A stretch of DNA of 64,000 nt from Sedimentibacter sp. (GTDB lineage: Bacteria > Bacillota > Clostridia > Tissierellales > Sedimentibacteraceae): the NCBI GenBank assembly GCA_018436705.1, contig JAHDLA010000001.1, forward strand, positions 62,001 through 126,000, read 5' to 3'. The translations under genes and the position numbers were made by a program. The notes below the pieces were generated by a model, which saw only the letters and a list, made by a program, of their open reading frames with translations, did not search any database and had not been told where the DNA came from. Below, in pieces: positions 52,400 to 62,789 of this stretch (its first letter is position 1; each line of letters begins with the position of its first letter).

Positions 52400-54259
52400 T
52401 TACAGTTCAACAGAATCAATTGTTATTACGGCTGTTTTACTTCCATACGTAGCTGTGAACGTAACCTTTCCATATGTATCGAAAAAGCTTTTTACCGTAC
52501 TGGTTTTAAACTGTCCCAGTATAAAATCTGATACGGCCTTATTTCCAACCGGTGCAGTTCCTTTTTCAAAGATAACTGAATATTCTGCCTCATCACCATT
52601 GTATGTCATTTCTTTAGAATCAATACCCGACAAGTTTACTTTTACTTTTTCTACGTCACCTGCAGTTAATAAACTATAAAGATTTAATATTTCTGTCAAC
52701 TCATCTTTGCTTATACCTTCTGAAAGCAGTTCAGCCTTCAGCTCTTCAACATCATCTTTTATATCAGTACCATCAAGGTATGCTATTGCCTTGTTCCAGC
52801 CTTCTTCTGAATAAAGCTTTGTTCCTTCTATCTCAACACCTGAAAGCCTGCTGTTCATTCCTTCTATATATTCATCAATATTATTTGAATCTTTTGCTAA
52901 TATTTTTTCTGCTTCAGATGCAATAAACTCTGAAAGAATACTGCTGCTGGAATATTCATCAGTATTAAACACACTAGCGCTTGCAGCATCAGGTGATTTA
53001 ACAGTAATTTGAACGACATAATTTTTTGATGAATCGCCGCCGCTGCCACCACCTGAAGATCCGCCGCCACCGCCAGATGGAGTTTCTTCTTCCTTAGCCG
53101 GTGGAGTTTCTACATGTTCAGCCACAACAGTATCCTTAATATCAACTTTGGCCTCGAATTTAATATTATCGGTATTGGCTTCCAGTGTTGCTATTGTACC
53201 TGTTCCTTTAATTACTATCGATTTCTCAACAACTAATTTTGTAACTGCAGCATCATCCAGCACTATATCCGCCTCTGCATTCACTTCAACCGTATCAAAT
53301 TCACCCTTCAATGTTACTGTACCCTCTCCGTTTACAACTATCTTGGCAATTGAACCGTCTGTGTTTTCCAGAATTGTTTCAGAAATAAGCTCTACTTCTT
53401 GAACTTCGGTCCCCTGATCCAGAACCAGTCTGACACTCTCTTTAGAAACAACTATCCTAGCAACTTTTACATTATTAAAATAAAGCGAATTTTTTCCTCC
53501 GCCAAAAATTTTCAGATCTCCGTTAACCGTAACGTTGTTAAGCGTTACATCTCCTTCACCTACAGTTTCAGCAATTACCAGCCCTTCGTCAAACACAAAA
53601 TTTTCTATTTTTGTTCCGGCATTATATATAACATGGTTTTTTGCATTATTCATAATATTTTCAAGCATCACAACTGCTTCTGCCCTTGTAAGGTTCTTTG
53701 AAGGTTTGAAACTTCCATCGCTATAGCCCGAAATAAAACCTGCCTCGGAAGCTGCACCTACTGCTTCCGCAGCCCATGAGGATATGCTTGATTTGTCGCT
53801 GAATTTGTCAATCCCCAACTCACTGCCGTCAAGATACTGAATTCTAGACAGTATTGATGCTGCCTGCTCTCTTGTTATGTAATCATTCGGCCTAAATTCT
53901 CCGCCCGGATAACCGGCTATGTATCCTATTTCCTGAGCTACTCCAACATAATCATAGTACCATTCCGCTGAAGGCACATCCGTATATGACGCATTGCCAT
54001 TTCCATCAAAATCAATTATTCCGTTAACCATTTTTACAAACTCTGCTCTTGTTACATTGTTGTCAGGTTTGTAACTTCCATCAGGGTAGCCTGACGTTCT
54101 CCCCTCGTCTATCCATTTCTGAATAGTTTCCTGTGCCCAATGCCCTTCATAGTCTTTTGCTTCTGCTGAAATCAACTGCGCTTCGTCTGCAAAAGCAAAA
54201 TTACCTATTGCCATAATCAAGCATAAAACTACGGCGATTGTTTTCATTAATCTTTTCAT
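52400..54259 (-). CDS. SLH domain protein with repeat-rich central region
   Basis: A 619-residue exported protein. A signal peptide (1-24) is followed by three SLH repeats (about 33-210; YPDGSYKPDNNVTRAEFVKM, YPGGEFRPNDYITREQAASI and YSDGSFKPSKNLTRAEAVVM). A region of short beta-strand repeats (about 215-390) looks like a solenoid of Asn/Val-rich turns, and a Gly/Ser hinge (about 400-420) leads to a C-terminal domain. It is probably a surface protein held on the cell-wall polymer; the solenoid may be a spacer or adhesin stalk. It lies 75 bp upstream of the shorter SLH gene on the same strand. Confidence 0.92.
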   Translation of the reverse strand: MKRLMKTIAVVLCLIMAIGNFAFADEAQLISAEAKDYEGHWAQETIQKWIDEGRTSGYPDGSYKPDNNVTRAEFVKMVNGIIDFDGNGNASYTDVPSAEWYYDYVGVAQEIGYIAGYPGGEFRPNDYITREQAASILSRIQYLDGSELGIDKFSDKSSISSWAAEAVGAASEAGFISGYSDGSFKPSKNLTRAEAVVMLENIMNNAKNHVIYNAGTKIENFVFDEGLVIAETVGEGDVTLNNVTVNGDLKIFGGGKNSLYFNNVKVARIVVSKESVRLVLDQGTEVQEVELISETILENTDGSIAKIVVNGEGTVTLKGEFDTVEVNAEADIVLDDAAVTKLVVEKSIVIKGTGTIATLEANTDNIKFEAKVDIKDTVVAEHVETPPAKEEETPSGGGGGSSGGGSGGDSSKNYVVQITVKSPDAASASVFNTDEYSSSSILSEFIASEAEKILAKDSNNIDEYIEGMNSRLSGVEIEGTKLYSEEGWNKAIAYLDGTDIKDDVEELKAELLSEGISKDELTEILNLYSLLTAGDVEKVKVNLSGIDSKEMTYNGDEAEYSVIFEKGTAPVGNKAVSDFILGQFKTSTVKSFFDTYGKVTFTATYGSKTAVITIDSVEL

Positions 54260-54293
54260 CTGTGTTCCCCTTTCATTTAATACTTTATATATT

Positions 54294-55064
54294 TTATTTA
54301 AAAAACTTTGATATCAATCCCTTTTTACTGTTTTCAAACTTAGGACTTTCAAAATATTTATTAGCGATAATATTCTCCTGATTTCCCCTGAATACCTTAT
54401 CTGTATAAAAGTGATTGCAAGTTTTATTAACCACTCTATAAGCCTCATCCAGGTAAAACGCTCTTACAGTCCTATTGTGAACATCCGAGGCAACAAAACT
54501 TACCAGCTCATTTTTCAAAAGAAACTTAATAAATTTATGACTTCTTCTGCCTTCTTTGTTTATAACAGACGATGCGTTAATTTGAAAATGCGCTCCTTCA
54601 TTTAGTATGTTTTTAATCAGCTGATTATCATCATATAAAATATCATACCGCTCAACATGGGCTATAATCGGAATATATCCCTTAAGCTTTGCCTCGTAGC
54701 ATATTTCCGGTATGTTCTTTGGTGTATTTGTCACGCTGAACTCTATTAAAATATAGTCCGAACCCGCTAATGTAATAATAGGCTCTTTCCAAATTGTATC
54801 GTAATAATCAGAATCCAGGTACACTTCACATCCCAAATGCAGCTTAACTTTTAAATTTTCCGCGGCAATACAATTTTTTAAAACATTAAAGTTTTCAACT
54901 ATTTTATCAATATCGGCAGTGCCATGTCTTTTACTGCAATGAGGAGTCAGAATGATTTGACTTACACCTTTCACTATTTCCTCGTTAATTAAGGCTAAAG
55001 AATCCCCAATTGTCCTCGCTCCGTCATCAACCCCAAATAAAATATGGGAATGCATATCAATCAT
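54294..55064 (-). CDS. PHP-family protein tyrosine phosphatase (CpsB/CapC/YwqE type)
   Basis: A 256-residue manganese-dependent PHP phosphatase. MIDMHSHILFGVDDGA gives the first metal motif, LTPHCSKRHG the second, PIIAHVERYD the third and ASDVHNR the last. It removes phosphate from BY-kinase tyrosine tails and so cycles polysaccharide export. It is 19 bp after a BY-kinase gene, completing the Wzz-kinase-phosphatase trio of Gram-positive capsule loci. Confidence 0.93.
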   Translation of the reverse strand: MIDMHSHILFGVDDGARTIGDSLALINEEIVKGVSQIILTPHCSKRHGTADIDKIVENFNVLKNCIAAENLKVKLHLGCEVYLDSDYYDTIWKEPIITLAGSDYILIEFSVTNTPKNIPEICYEAKLKGYIPIIAHVERYDILYDDNQLIKNILNEGAHFQINASSVINKEGRRSHKFIKFLLKNELVSFVASDVHNRTVRAFYLDEAYRVVNKTCNHFYTDKVFRGNQENIIANKYFESPKFENSKKGLISKFFK

Positions 55065-55083
55065 AGTATGCCTCCTGATATTG

Positions 55084-55740
55084 CTAGTAATAGCTATAAT
55101 AGTATTTATTATGTTTTGATAAGGGTATTTTGTTTAAAACAGTTCCTATTATGTTAGCATTAACCTGTTTCAAGCTGTCAACAGATTTTTTTATTGCATC
55201 TCTTTCAGTCTCTGAATAAGCAACTGTCAAGATAACCGCATCAGAAAATGAAGCAATTATTAATGGATCGCTGACCAGAGCAACCGGAGGTGTATCCAAA
55301 AATATATAATCATAGTAATCCGCTAACCTGTTTAACAGCCCCTTAATTGCATTAGAATTAATAATTTCCGTAGGATTAGCAGGTATTTTGCCTGATGTTA
55401 TTACATCCAGTCCCGGATGAATATTATTCAAATAAGCATTAAAATCATCCTTGTTCAAAAGTAAATCTGTTAATCCATGCCTGTTAGATAAACTAAATTG
55501 CTTATGTACTGCAGGTTTTCTCAAATCTAAGTCAATAAGCAGTATCTTCTTACTAAGTTCAGACATAACACTTGCTAAATTACTTATTGTCGTTGTCTTT
55601 CCCTCGCTTGCTAAACAGCTGGAAACCATAATTGTTTTTATGTTTCTGTCTATATTTGCAAATTGTATGTTAGTGACAATTTTCCTGTAAGCTTCCGCTA
55701 TGGGAGATCTCTGATCTTCTTTTACCTTGTACCTTTCCAT
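55084..55740 (-). CDS. bacterial tyrosine kinase (BY-kinase, CapB/EpsD type), copy 1
   Basis: A 218-residue kinase with Walker A ASEGKTTTISNLA, Walker A' ILLIDLDLRKP and YIFLDTPPVALV. The C-terminal tyrosine tail is KYYYSYY. It is about two-thirds identical by eye to the copy at 49758. Its start overlaps the end of the upstream Wzz gene by 71 bp, an unusually long overlap that still looks genuine because both frames stay open and family-like. It phosphorylates itself and partners, and its Wzz partner recruits it to the membrane. Confidence 0.92.
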   Translation of the reverse strand: MERYKVKEDQRSPIAEAYRKIVTNIQFANIDRNIKTIMVSSCLASEGKTTTISNLASVMSELSKKILLIDLDLRKPAVHKQFSLSNRHGLTDLLLNKDDFNAYLNNIHPGLDVITSGKIPANPTEIINSNAIKGLLNRLADYYDYIFLDTPPVALVSDPLIIASFSDAVILTVAYSETERDAIKKSVDSLKQVNANIIGTVLNKIPLSKHNKYYYSYY

Positions 55741-56431
55741 ATGCCTTCTTTTCCCCCTGATTAAAATTAGGTATTATTCCTATTACGGACACTCCCAGAT
55801 ATTTTTCAATTTCCTTTTCCGTCTTAATGGTAGTATCAAAATATTCCTTGATAAATACTATCATTAAAGTCATCATTTCTCCCAATATAAAAGCTATGAT
55901 TGTATTCAGTATCTTATTAGGCTTAATTGGTCTTTCCGGCAATATGGCATAATCAACAACTGCTACATTATCAGTCTTTGTTATTCTCATTATTTCCGAC
56001 GTAAATTCTTCAACCAGCGTATTGGCAATGTTTGCCGCCAACTGAGGATTTATATTCTCTACCTCCACCTTCAGGATTTGTGTATCCCTTACCGGTGAAA
56101 CCGTTATTGCCTTGTCATTTATTTCTGACAGTCCCAGCGCTTTCCTTGTATTATCAAGCACTGTATTTGATTTTGCCATCTCTGCATAAGTATATATTAA
56201 ACTTTTGCTTAAATTAACATCCGTAATATTAATCTCTTCATTTGAGTCTTTGTTCTGCCTTACTATGATCGTTGTTGAAGCTTCATACACAGGATCAATT
56301 ACATAAATACTGAGCAAGGCTCCTGCAACCCCAAAAATAATTGGAACCATGGCTAAAAGCTTAATATGCTTTTTAAGTATGTGAAAAATTTCTCTAAAAT
56401 CAATCACGTCATATTCTTCATTTTCGTACAT
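55670..56431 (-). CDS. Wzz/CpsC-type chain-length regulator and BY-kinase partner
   Basis: A 253-residue membrane protein with TM1 near 21-42, an external alpha-beta domain and TM2 near 178-198, followed by a cytoplasmic tail. It has the family pattern PERPIKPNKILNT before TM2. It controls polysaccharide chain length and activates the BY-kinase encoded just after it. The last 24 codons overlap the kinase gene, so the C-terminus is longer and more basic than usual. Confidence 0.88.
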   Translation of the reverse strand: MYENEEYDVIDFREIFHILKKHIKLLAMVPIIFGVAGALLSIYVIDPVYEASTTIIVRQNKDSNEEINITDVNLSKSLIYTYAEMAKSNTVLDNTRKALGLSEINDKAITVSPVRDTQILKVEVENINPQLAANIANTLVEEFTSEIMRITKTDNVAVVDYAILPERPIKPNKILNTIIAFILGEMMTLMIVFIKEYFDTTIKTEKEIEKYLGVSVIGIIPNFNQGEKKAYGKVQGKRRSEISHSGSLQENCH

Positions 56432-56652
56432 TACAATTCTCCCCTTAGCCTATAGTAATTAACGCTTTCATTAAAATTATAAATATTTAATTCAATTATT
56501 TAACACAAAAATAAGAAATATAGCCAATTATATCGCTATCAAGTTATATTCTAACTCAATTAGATAAAACTGTCAATGCGCAATAAAGGTATTATCTCCC
56601 TCCTAATCATTTTGTCGTACTGGACTGAAATACGAATAAAAGCTCCCAATAT

Positions 56653-56684
56653 AAAAGATGGCTTCTTATCAGAAACCATCTTTT
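56653..56684 (-). terminator. terminator after the second Wzz gene
   Basis: AAAAGATGG / CCATCTTTT with loop CTTCTTATCAGAAA. It is 11 bp downstream of the Wzz stop on the minus strand and nearly repeats the hairpin at 49627-49656. Confidence 0.75.
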
Positions 56685-56694
56685 ATCAACGTTC

Positions 56695-57741
56695 TTATTT
56701 TTTATCCTCTTTGAACCAATATTCCTGAAACAGTGCAGCCATAACACCCAGCATACCACCCAGCACAACTCCTATAGCAACATTCAAGGAATTCCTCGGG
56801 CTTGTTTTCTGTGTTGGAGCAACCGGCGGTGAAGGAAGATATACATATGTTTCCACCAACCCTACAACACTGGATTCAAGTGTTTCGGCTTCACCCGTTC
56901 TGTAATATTTTTTTATAGCCGCTCTTTCCACATCCAGCTCTTCCATATATCTGCTGTATTGATTCATTGAAGCTTCAATACTGTTTATAGACTGCTTGTT
57001 TGCAATAATATCATTTTCTATCTTAATATAATTGGGATTAACCGTGTCCACCGGAACAACATAATTGCTGTTACTGTTTAATTGTGTCTGTATTTCAAGG
57101 TTAGCCTGCCCCTCGCTAATTAGCCTTGGAGTCTGAGCCAGCAACTCCTCATTGCTCTTTAACAGCGTCTTACTTCTCTCCAGCGAATTTTCAAGAGACT
57201 TCATCTCAACATTAAAGCTGTTGTAATAATAATCAACCGCTCTTTCCTTTGTCATTACATCCATAAAATCCAAGTAGTTGCTGTACAACGTTTGTGCCAG
57301 TTTCAACGATTCCTCCGGATTATCTGCCGATACAGTCACTTCAAAGCTGTTTGCACTTCCTGTCTTTGCATCATTTTGAGAGACAGTAATTCTTTTTTTC
57401 AAGCCGTCTATACTTACTTCATCTGAGCTGTACCCCATATTATCAATGGTATTTATTATTACATTGTTACTTTTTATTAGGTTTATGTACTCCTGATTCG
57501 TTGTTATAGGCAACGTATATTCACCATATCTTGTATCATATTTCTCCGGCATGCTTATAACTATATTCAGCTTTGTTTCATACACCGGTGACAAAACAAA
57601 CATGCTAAACATCCCTGCCAGTATTGCCACTACCAATGTAAGGCTTATAATCATTTTTTTCCTTTTCCACAATGTCATTATAAGCTCTCTTAAATCTATC
57701 TCATCCTCATAATACGGTACATTATTCTGGTTTTCGTTCAT
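56695..57741 (-). CDS. Wzz-type polysaccharide co-polymerase, long form
   Basis: A 348-residue protein with TM1 near 31-52 and TM2 near 315-335. A long coiled coil (about 160-285: NVEMKSLENSLERSKTLLKS and TRYMEEL-like segments) lies between them, and PSPPVAPTQKTSPRNSLN is the Pro-rich stretch before TM2. This is the GNVR-type layout and larger than the copy at 55670. It probably sets the chain length of the polymer made by the genes upstream. It has no adjacent kinase and its own terminator. AGGAGTG precedes the ATG. Confidence 0.88.
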   Translation of the reverse strand: MNENQNNVPYYEDEIDLRELIMTLWKRKKMIISLTLVVAILAGMFSMFVLSPVYETKLNIVISMPEKYDTRYGEYTLPITTNQEYINLIKSNNVIINTIDNMGYSSDEVSIDGLKKRITVSQNDAKTGSANSFEVTVSADNPEESLKLAQTLYSNYLDFMDVMTKERAVDYYYNSFNVEMKSLENSLERSKTLLKSNEELLAQTPRLISEGQANLEIQTQLNSNSNYVVPVDTVNPNYIKIENDIIANKQSINSIEASMNQYSRYMEELDVERAAIKKYYRTGEAETLESSVVGLVETYVYLPSPPVAPTQKTSPRNSLNVAIGVVLGGMLGVMAALFQEYWFKEDKK

Positions 57742-58060
57742 TGTACACTCCTGTTATGTTTAATAGGTTATTGCCATTTGTTATTGATTATTATATCAGT
57801 TTAGGTTTAAAAGCTCAATAAAAATTTAAATTAGTCTACCTACACGCAATAAATATTTTCTCAGCTCCGTTAACAAATATTATAAGCATATGTGTGCGTA
57901 TTCACTTCCTTTAGCATAGCCTTTGTTTCTTAGAAATATAGTTTCAAATCCAGCAACTGGTATGACTGCTTTACTTGCTTTCATTTTTTATTAGGATCTC
58001 CAATGATTGATTTGGGCTTTAAATAATATTACCATTTTATGTTGAAACAGAGCTTATCCA
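57742..58060. other. intergenic region, no gene seen
   Basis: About 320 bp between the long Wzz gene and the UDP-glucose dehydrogenase gene. No ORF, repeat or strong hairpin is visible. It should hold the promoter of the Wzz gene. Confidence 0.4.
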
Positions 58061-59227
58061 TTAATCTCTACTAAATAAATCTCTTGTATACACCTTGTCC
58101 ACCACATCTTTAATTTCATCAGACAATCTATTCGCTACGATAACATCAGAGATTTTCTTGAACTCATCAAAGTTTTTGATGACTCTTGAATTGTAGAACT
58201 CATCTTCATGAAATGCTGGCTCAAATACAACAACCTCAATACCTTTAGCTTTAACACGCTTCATTACTCCTTGAATAGCAGACTGTCTAAAATTGTCAGA
58301 GTCCATCTTCATGGTAAGCCTATAAATACCGACAATCTTAGGTTTCCTCTTGATGATCATATCAGCAATATGGTCTTTTCTTGTTCTATTAGCATCTACA
58401 ACAGCTGTCATAATATTTTGTGGGATATCCTGATAATTTGCCAGAAGTTGCTTAGTATCTTTAGGCAAACAGTAGCCACCATACCCAAACGAAGGATTGT
58501 TGTAGTGAGTTCCAATTCTTGGATCAAGACCAACACCTTCTATTATCTGCTGCGTATTTAAGCCTCTAACCTCTGCATAAGAATCAAGTTCATTAAAGTA
58601 AGCTACACGAAGTGCAAGATAAGTATTCGCAAATAACTTAATTGCTTCTGCTTCTGTTGCATCTGTATATAGAATAGGGATGTCTTGTTTTATTGCTCCT
58701 CCAGCTAATAGTTCTGCGAACACCTTAGCCCTTTCAGATTGCTCTCCCACAACAATTCTAGATGGATAAAGATTATCATATAATGCTTTTCCTTCTCTCA
58801 AAAATTCAGGACTGAAGATAACATTTTCTGTATCAAATTTCTCTTTTATTGATTCTGTATATCCAACAGGTACTGTAGACTTAATCACCATTACAGCATC
58901 CGGATTTATCGATAATACATTTGCAATTACAGCTTCTACTGTTCTAGTGTTGAAGTAATTCTTCTCCGGATCGTAGTTTGTTGGTGTAGAAATGATGACA
59001 TAATCAGCATCTTTGTATGCCTCAAAATTATCTGTTGTTGCAGTTAGATTAAGTTCCTTTGTTGCAAGATATTCTTCAATCTCTGGGTCAATAATTGGAG
59101 ATTTTTTGTTGTTGATCATATCAACCTTTTCTTTGATGATATCTAAAGCTATAACCTCATTGTTTTGCGCTAAAAGTATGGCATTGGACAAGCCAACATA
59201 ACCTGTTCCAGCTATTGTAATTTTCAT
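58061..59227 (-). CDS. ugd: UDP-glucose 6-dehydrogenase
   Basis: A 388-residue enzyme of the UDP-glucose/GDP-mannose dehydrogenase family. It has the NAD site [11 protein letters not shown], the substrate stretch [17 protein letters not shown] and the catalytic Cys in [16 protein letters not shown]. It oxidises UDP-glucose to UDP-glucuronate in two NAD-dependent steps. It lies downstream of UDP-glucuronate 4-epimerase on the same strand (110 bp gap), so the pair makes UDP-galacturonate. That predicts an acidic, uronate-containing surface polymer. Confidence 0.95.
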   Translation of the reverse strand: MKITIAGTGYVGLSNAILLAQNNEVIALDIIKEKVDMINNKKSPIIDPEIEEYLATKELNLTATTDNFEAYKDADYVIISTPTNYDPEKNYFNTRTVEAVIANVLSINPDAVMVIKSTVPVGYTESIKEKFDTENVIFSPEFLREGKALYDNLYPSRIVVGEQSERAKVFAELLAGGAIKQDIPILYTDATEAEAIKLFANTYLALRVAYFNELDSYAEVRGLNTQQIIEGVGLDPRIGTHYNNPSFGYGGYCLPKDTKQLLANYQDIPQNIMTAVVDANRTRKDHIADMIIKRKPKIVGIYRLTMKMDSDNFRQSAIQGVMKRVKAKGIEVVVFEPAFHEDEFYNSRVIKNFDEFKKISDVIVANRLSDEIKDVVDKVYTRDLFSRD

Positions 59228-59337
59228 TGTTCTACCCCCTTATATTTATGTAAGTTTTCAAAATTCAGGATCTAATAGTTACTCGTATATGCTTGAAGAT
59301 AGTTTTCATTATCATTTAAGATGTTTCTCGACAAGAT

Positions 59338-60357
59338 TTACTTCTCTATATTGTAATATTCTTCATACCATTCAACGAACTTCTGTAGACCATCCTCAAT
59401 GCTTGTAGATGGCTTGAAATTAATATCTCTCTCAAGATCTGATACATCCGCATAGGTTCTAAGAACATCCCCAGGCTGCATATCCATATAGATCTTTTCA
59501 GCTTCTTTTCCAAGAGCTGATTCTAAAGCGTTGATAAATCTCATGAGCTGAACTGGATTGTTGTTACCGATATTGTAGATTTTATATGGTGCAAAGCTTG
59601 TGCTTAAATCATCTTTCCTTTCATCCCACCCTTTATTAGCAAATGGTGGTCTGTCAATAAGTTTATAAATACCTTCTACAATATCCTCAATATAAGTAAA
59701 GTCACGCTCCATTTTACCATGGTTAAATACTTTAATAGATTTACCTTCAAGAATGTCTTTTGTAAATGAAAAATATGCCATATCAGGCCTACCCCAAGGC
59801 CCATATACAGTAAAAAATCTTAATCCTGTTGTTGGAATTCCATAAAGATTACTGTAAGCATGGGCCATTAATTCATTTGATTTCTTTGTTGCTGCATAAA
59901 GACTGACAGGATGGTCAACATTATGATTAGTCGAAAATGGTATTACTTTATTGCCTCCATATACAGAGCTTGATGAAGCATAAAGTAAATGCCTCACATG
60001 ATAAGTTCTACAAGACTCAAGAATATTCATAAAGCCTATAAGATTGGAATCTACATATGCATAAGGGTTTTCAATTGAATATCTAACCCCTGCTTGTGCT
60101 GCTAGGTTAATAACATAATCAAATTTATATTGTTTAAAAAGATTAAAAATATTTTTTTTGTCTTTTAAATCAATTTTATAAAAGCTAAAGTTTTCATATT
60201 TATTTAATTTCTCTAAACGGCTTTCTTTGAGATTTACATCATAGTAATCATTCATGTTGTCAACACCAATTACTTGATAGCCTCTATCTAATAATAAGGT
60301 TGTTAAGTGAAAACCTATGAAACCCGAAGAACCGCTTACTAATATCTTTTCATTCAT
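59338..60357 (-). CDS. UDP-glucuronate 4-epimerase
   Basis: A 339-residue extended SDR. It has the NAD site SGSSGFIGFHL, the catalytic YAATK (VSLYAATKKSNELMAHAY) and the family stretch DNMNDYYDVNLKESRLEKL, typical of uronate epimerases rather than GalE. It interconverts UDP-glucuronate and UDP-galacturonate. I chose the ATG at 60357 over a TTG two codons upstream, with TGAGG ahead. It sits between ugd and a decayed insertion element. Confidence 0.92.
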   Translation of the reverse strand: MNEKILVSGSSGFIGFHLTTLLLDRGYQVIGVDNMNDYYDVNLKESRLEKLNKYENFSFYKIDLKDKKNIFNLFKQYKFDYVINLAAQAGVRYSIENPYAYVDSNLIGFMNILESCRTYHVRHLLYASSSSVYGGNKVIPFSTNHNVDHPVSLYAATKKSNELMAHAYSNLYGIPTTGLRFFTVYGPWGRPDMAYFSFTKDILEGKSIKVFNHGKMERDFTYIEDIVEGIYKLIDRPPFANKGWDERKDDLSTSFAPYKIYNIGNNNPVQLMRFINALESALGKEAEKIYMDMQPGDVLRTYADVSDLERDINFKPSTSIEDGLQKFVEWYEEYYNIEK

Positions 60358-60460
60358 TATCAAAACCTCAATTCTTGTTAAAAATTTTTAAATTTTATAA
60401 ATAAGACATATTATAACTGACACTCTGTATTTTATAAATGCTTGAATTTGTACCAAAATA

Positions 60461-61376
60461 GTAGACACAAAAATTATAACTTTTTGACACCGGCCAGGCA
60501 GATTCATGAGCAACCTGCAAAGCCATATAATTTATAGCAACACCATAAAATCCTTTTTTCGGTTGTGCCAGGGTTCAATATATTCAAATATTGCCTTGCA
60601 GACAACATTGAAATCAAAGTATCTGTGATGATTTACTTCTTCTTCCTGATTAAGTATGAAATGGAGAGATTCAATACATGCTTTATAATAAGGGGTACCT
60701 TTTCTACTAAAGAATGAATAATTTCTACGACTTCTTTTGAGGATAAAAAGTCATCAAATAAACGGCTTGTGAACTGTGCAGAACAATACCTTTTGTAACT
60801 TTAACATTCAAGCATGCATTTTTAATTACTTATATAGTTAATTCAGATGTCATTGAAGTATCGTATGCGTAACCGATAATCTTCTTGTTATGGAAATCTT
60901 AACAAAAGCTAAACAGATCCAACCATCTTTAATGGTATTGATATCAGTGCACCACTTTGGGTTGATGCTTATTGATTTAAAGTCTCTGTTTAAATTTTTT
61001 CTTTTCATCAGATGGAACATTTTTGAATCCATATTGCTCATATATCTCTGAACAATTTAACATTTTCTTTTATTCAACAACCAATTGATTGTTCCATTTC
61101 AAGTTCAGTAATGCGTTTTTTATTGTTTGGTAATCCTTAGATGCCATTTCCTAATTGTCAGTGACCTTGACTGAATTTAATTATCTAATCCATTTATATA
61201 TCGTTACTGTTACCACACTATAATCAAGCTTAGCTTTTCTACCGAGCTTCCTAAATTGTACAAATAAACAATCTGTTTTTTTAATTCATCTGTATAATGT
61301 ATGCCTTTTTTGGACATTGTTTAACGCACACTTTTCATTGTATTTATATTTTATCGTATTAAATTTTCGTATCCAC
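60461..61376 (-). mobile_element. decayed IS3-family insertion sequence
   Basis: Imperfect ends GTAGACACAAAAATT (60461-60475) and its degenerate inverse (61362-61376) agree at 12 of 15 positions. On the minus strand a fragmentary OrfA begins at 61317 (MSKKGIHYTDELKKQIVYLY). OrfB fragments follow, including NPKWCTDINTIKDGWICLAF (60850-61041), the start of an integrase-type core. Several stops and frameshifts interrupt both frames and the element is shorter than a normal IS3 copy, so it is not active. Confidence 0.75.
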
Positions 61377-61406
61377 ACCAACTTTCAGTTATTAATCTAA
61401 CATTTA

Positions 61407-62657
61407 TCAACTTTTAAATTGATAAAATTTTAATCTTTTAATTTCATTATTTTTTAAAAACACTATTTCTTGAATTTTTAAATTATATTCTTTCATAAAT
61501 ACATAAAGAAAAAAGCACCCACACACAAAATAAGAAACTACCGACGTAACAGCAGCACCTATTATCCCAAACCTAGGAATAAATATAAAATTTCCAACTA
61601 TATTTAAAATAACTGAAATTAGCAAAATATTAAAAGATAACTTTTGTTTCCCTCTTGCAATAAAAAGCGTATAAATTAGCTTAAAAAATATCATAGGAAT
61701 AATACCTAAAAAAAGTATTACTGTAACTTTATATGAGCTTAAAAATTCAACTCCATATAATAAGGATATTAAATATTTCCCTGAGAATATAATAAATATT
61801 ACAGCAAGTAAACTTATGTAAACATTCAACTTTATACTTAAAATTATATCTTCAACTGAATCTTTAGAAGCTGTTTTGGAGAACAAAACATCCTTAAAGG
61901 CATCTGGTATTACCCAAATTTGATTAGCTAGCCCTACACCAACAGAATAATACCCTATATGATCAAAGTCAACAAACATATTTAGAATAATAACATCAAA
62001 TTTATAATTCATAGTTATTAATAGCAATGTTAGCATAGGAAAAAAACCAAATTTAATTGAATCTTTTAACAGAAAAATGTCTATACACTTTAAATTTACT
62101 TTGAAATTAAATTTAAAAATAATTCTTAATATTATTATGATGTCTTTAATATATAATAATGAAATAATGTATATAAGATTCCTATAACTAAATATAAAAA
62201 TAGAAAATAAAGTAACTGTATAAAATATTTGATTTCCTATATTAAGCATATTTCTTAGATTTATATTTTCAATCAATGTTATAAAGTTTAATTGTTTTGC
62301 TAATATAGCAAAAGGAACTAACATGAAAATAATAGTATAGTCTAAACGATTAATTGTAACAGAAAGAACTATGGCAATTATTAGATATATAATAAATTGT
62401 AATAAAAAAATATTAAAATATTTCTGCTTTATATTACTAATCTGTTTTCGTTTATTATTGGGGTATGATTGGTAAATGCCTAGGTTTAAAATTAATACAA
62501 TTAAATTTACTATATTAAGTATATAACTATATTGACCTTTTAGTGATGGCCCAAGATATCTATTTATAAATACAGAATTTAATAGTCCAAATAATACGAG
62601 TGTGAACTTAGTAAAGAGTGAGAAAATATATTTATTATTTATCAATTTTTTTAACAT
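61407..62657 (-). CDS. Wzx-type polysaccharide flippase
   Basis: A 416-residue, very hydrophobic protein with about 12 TM segments and the MATE/MOP-type start (FTLVLFGLLNSVFINRYLGP). The C-terminal pattern NIVGNFIFIPRFGIIGAAVT is typical of polysaccharide flippases. It turns undecaprenyl-linked repeat units to the outer face for polymerisation. The gene is richer in A and T than the rest of the window and uses Ile/Asn/Lys codons heavily, as is common in exchanged polysaccharide genes. Confidence 0.9.
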   Translation of the reverse strand: MLKKLINNKYIFSLFTKFTLVLFGLLNSVFINRYLGPSLKGQYSYILNIVNLIVLILNLGIYQSYPNNKRKQISNIKQKYFNIFLLQFIIYLIIAIVLSVTINRLDYTIIFMLVPFAILAKQLNFITLIENINLRNMLNIGNQIFYTVTLFSIFIFSYRNLIYIISLLYIKDIIIILRIIFKFNFKVNLKCIDIFLLKDSIKFGFFPMLTLLLITMNYKFDVIILNMFVDFDHIGYYSVGVGLANQIWVIPDAFKDVLFSKTASKDSVEDIILSIKLNVYISLLAVIFIIFSGKYLISLLYGVEFLSSYKVTVILFLGIIPMIFFKLIYTLFIARGKQKLSFNILLISVILNIVGNFIFIPRFGIIGAAVTSVVSYFVCGCFFLYVFMKEYNLKIQEIVFLKNNEIKRLKFYQFKS

Positions 62658-62789
62658 TTACATTCCTCTTCTATCTTTATAATTTAAATATCAAGATTTA
62701 TTTATAATTTTCAGCAAAAATCTAACTTTAGAAATAACAATTCAACTATACTGGGGCTTAAAAATGTATGCACTATCGTGTATAGCTTG

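Noticed and set aside
51516..53701. Ser/Thr-rich open frames antisense to the SLH genes
   Set aside because: Low-complexity products of the opposite strand of repetitive coding sequence.
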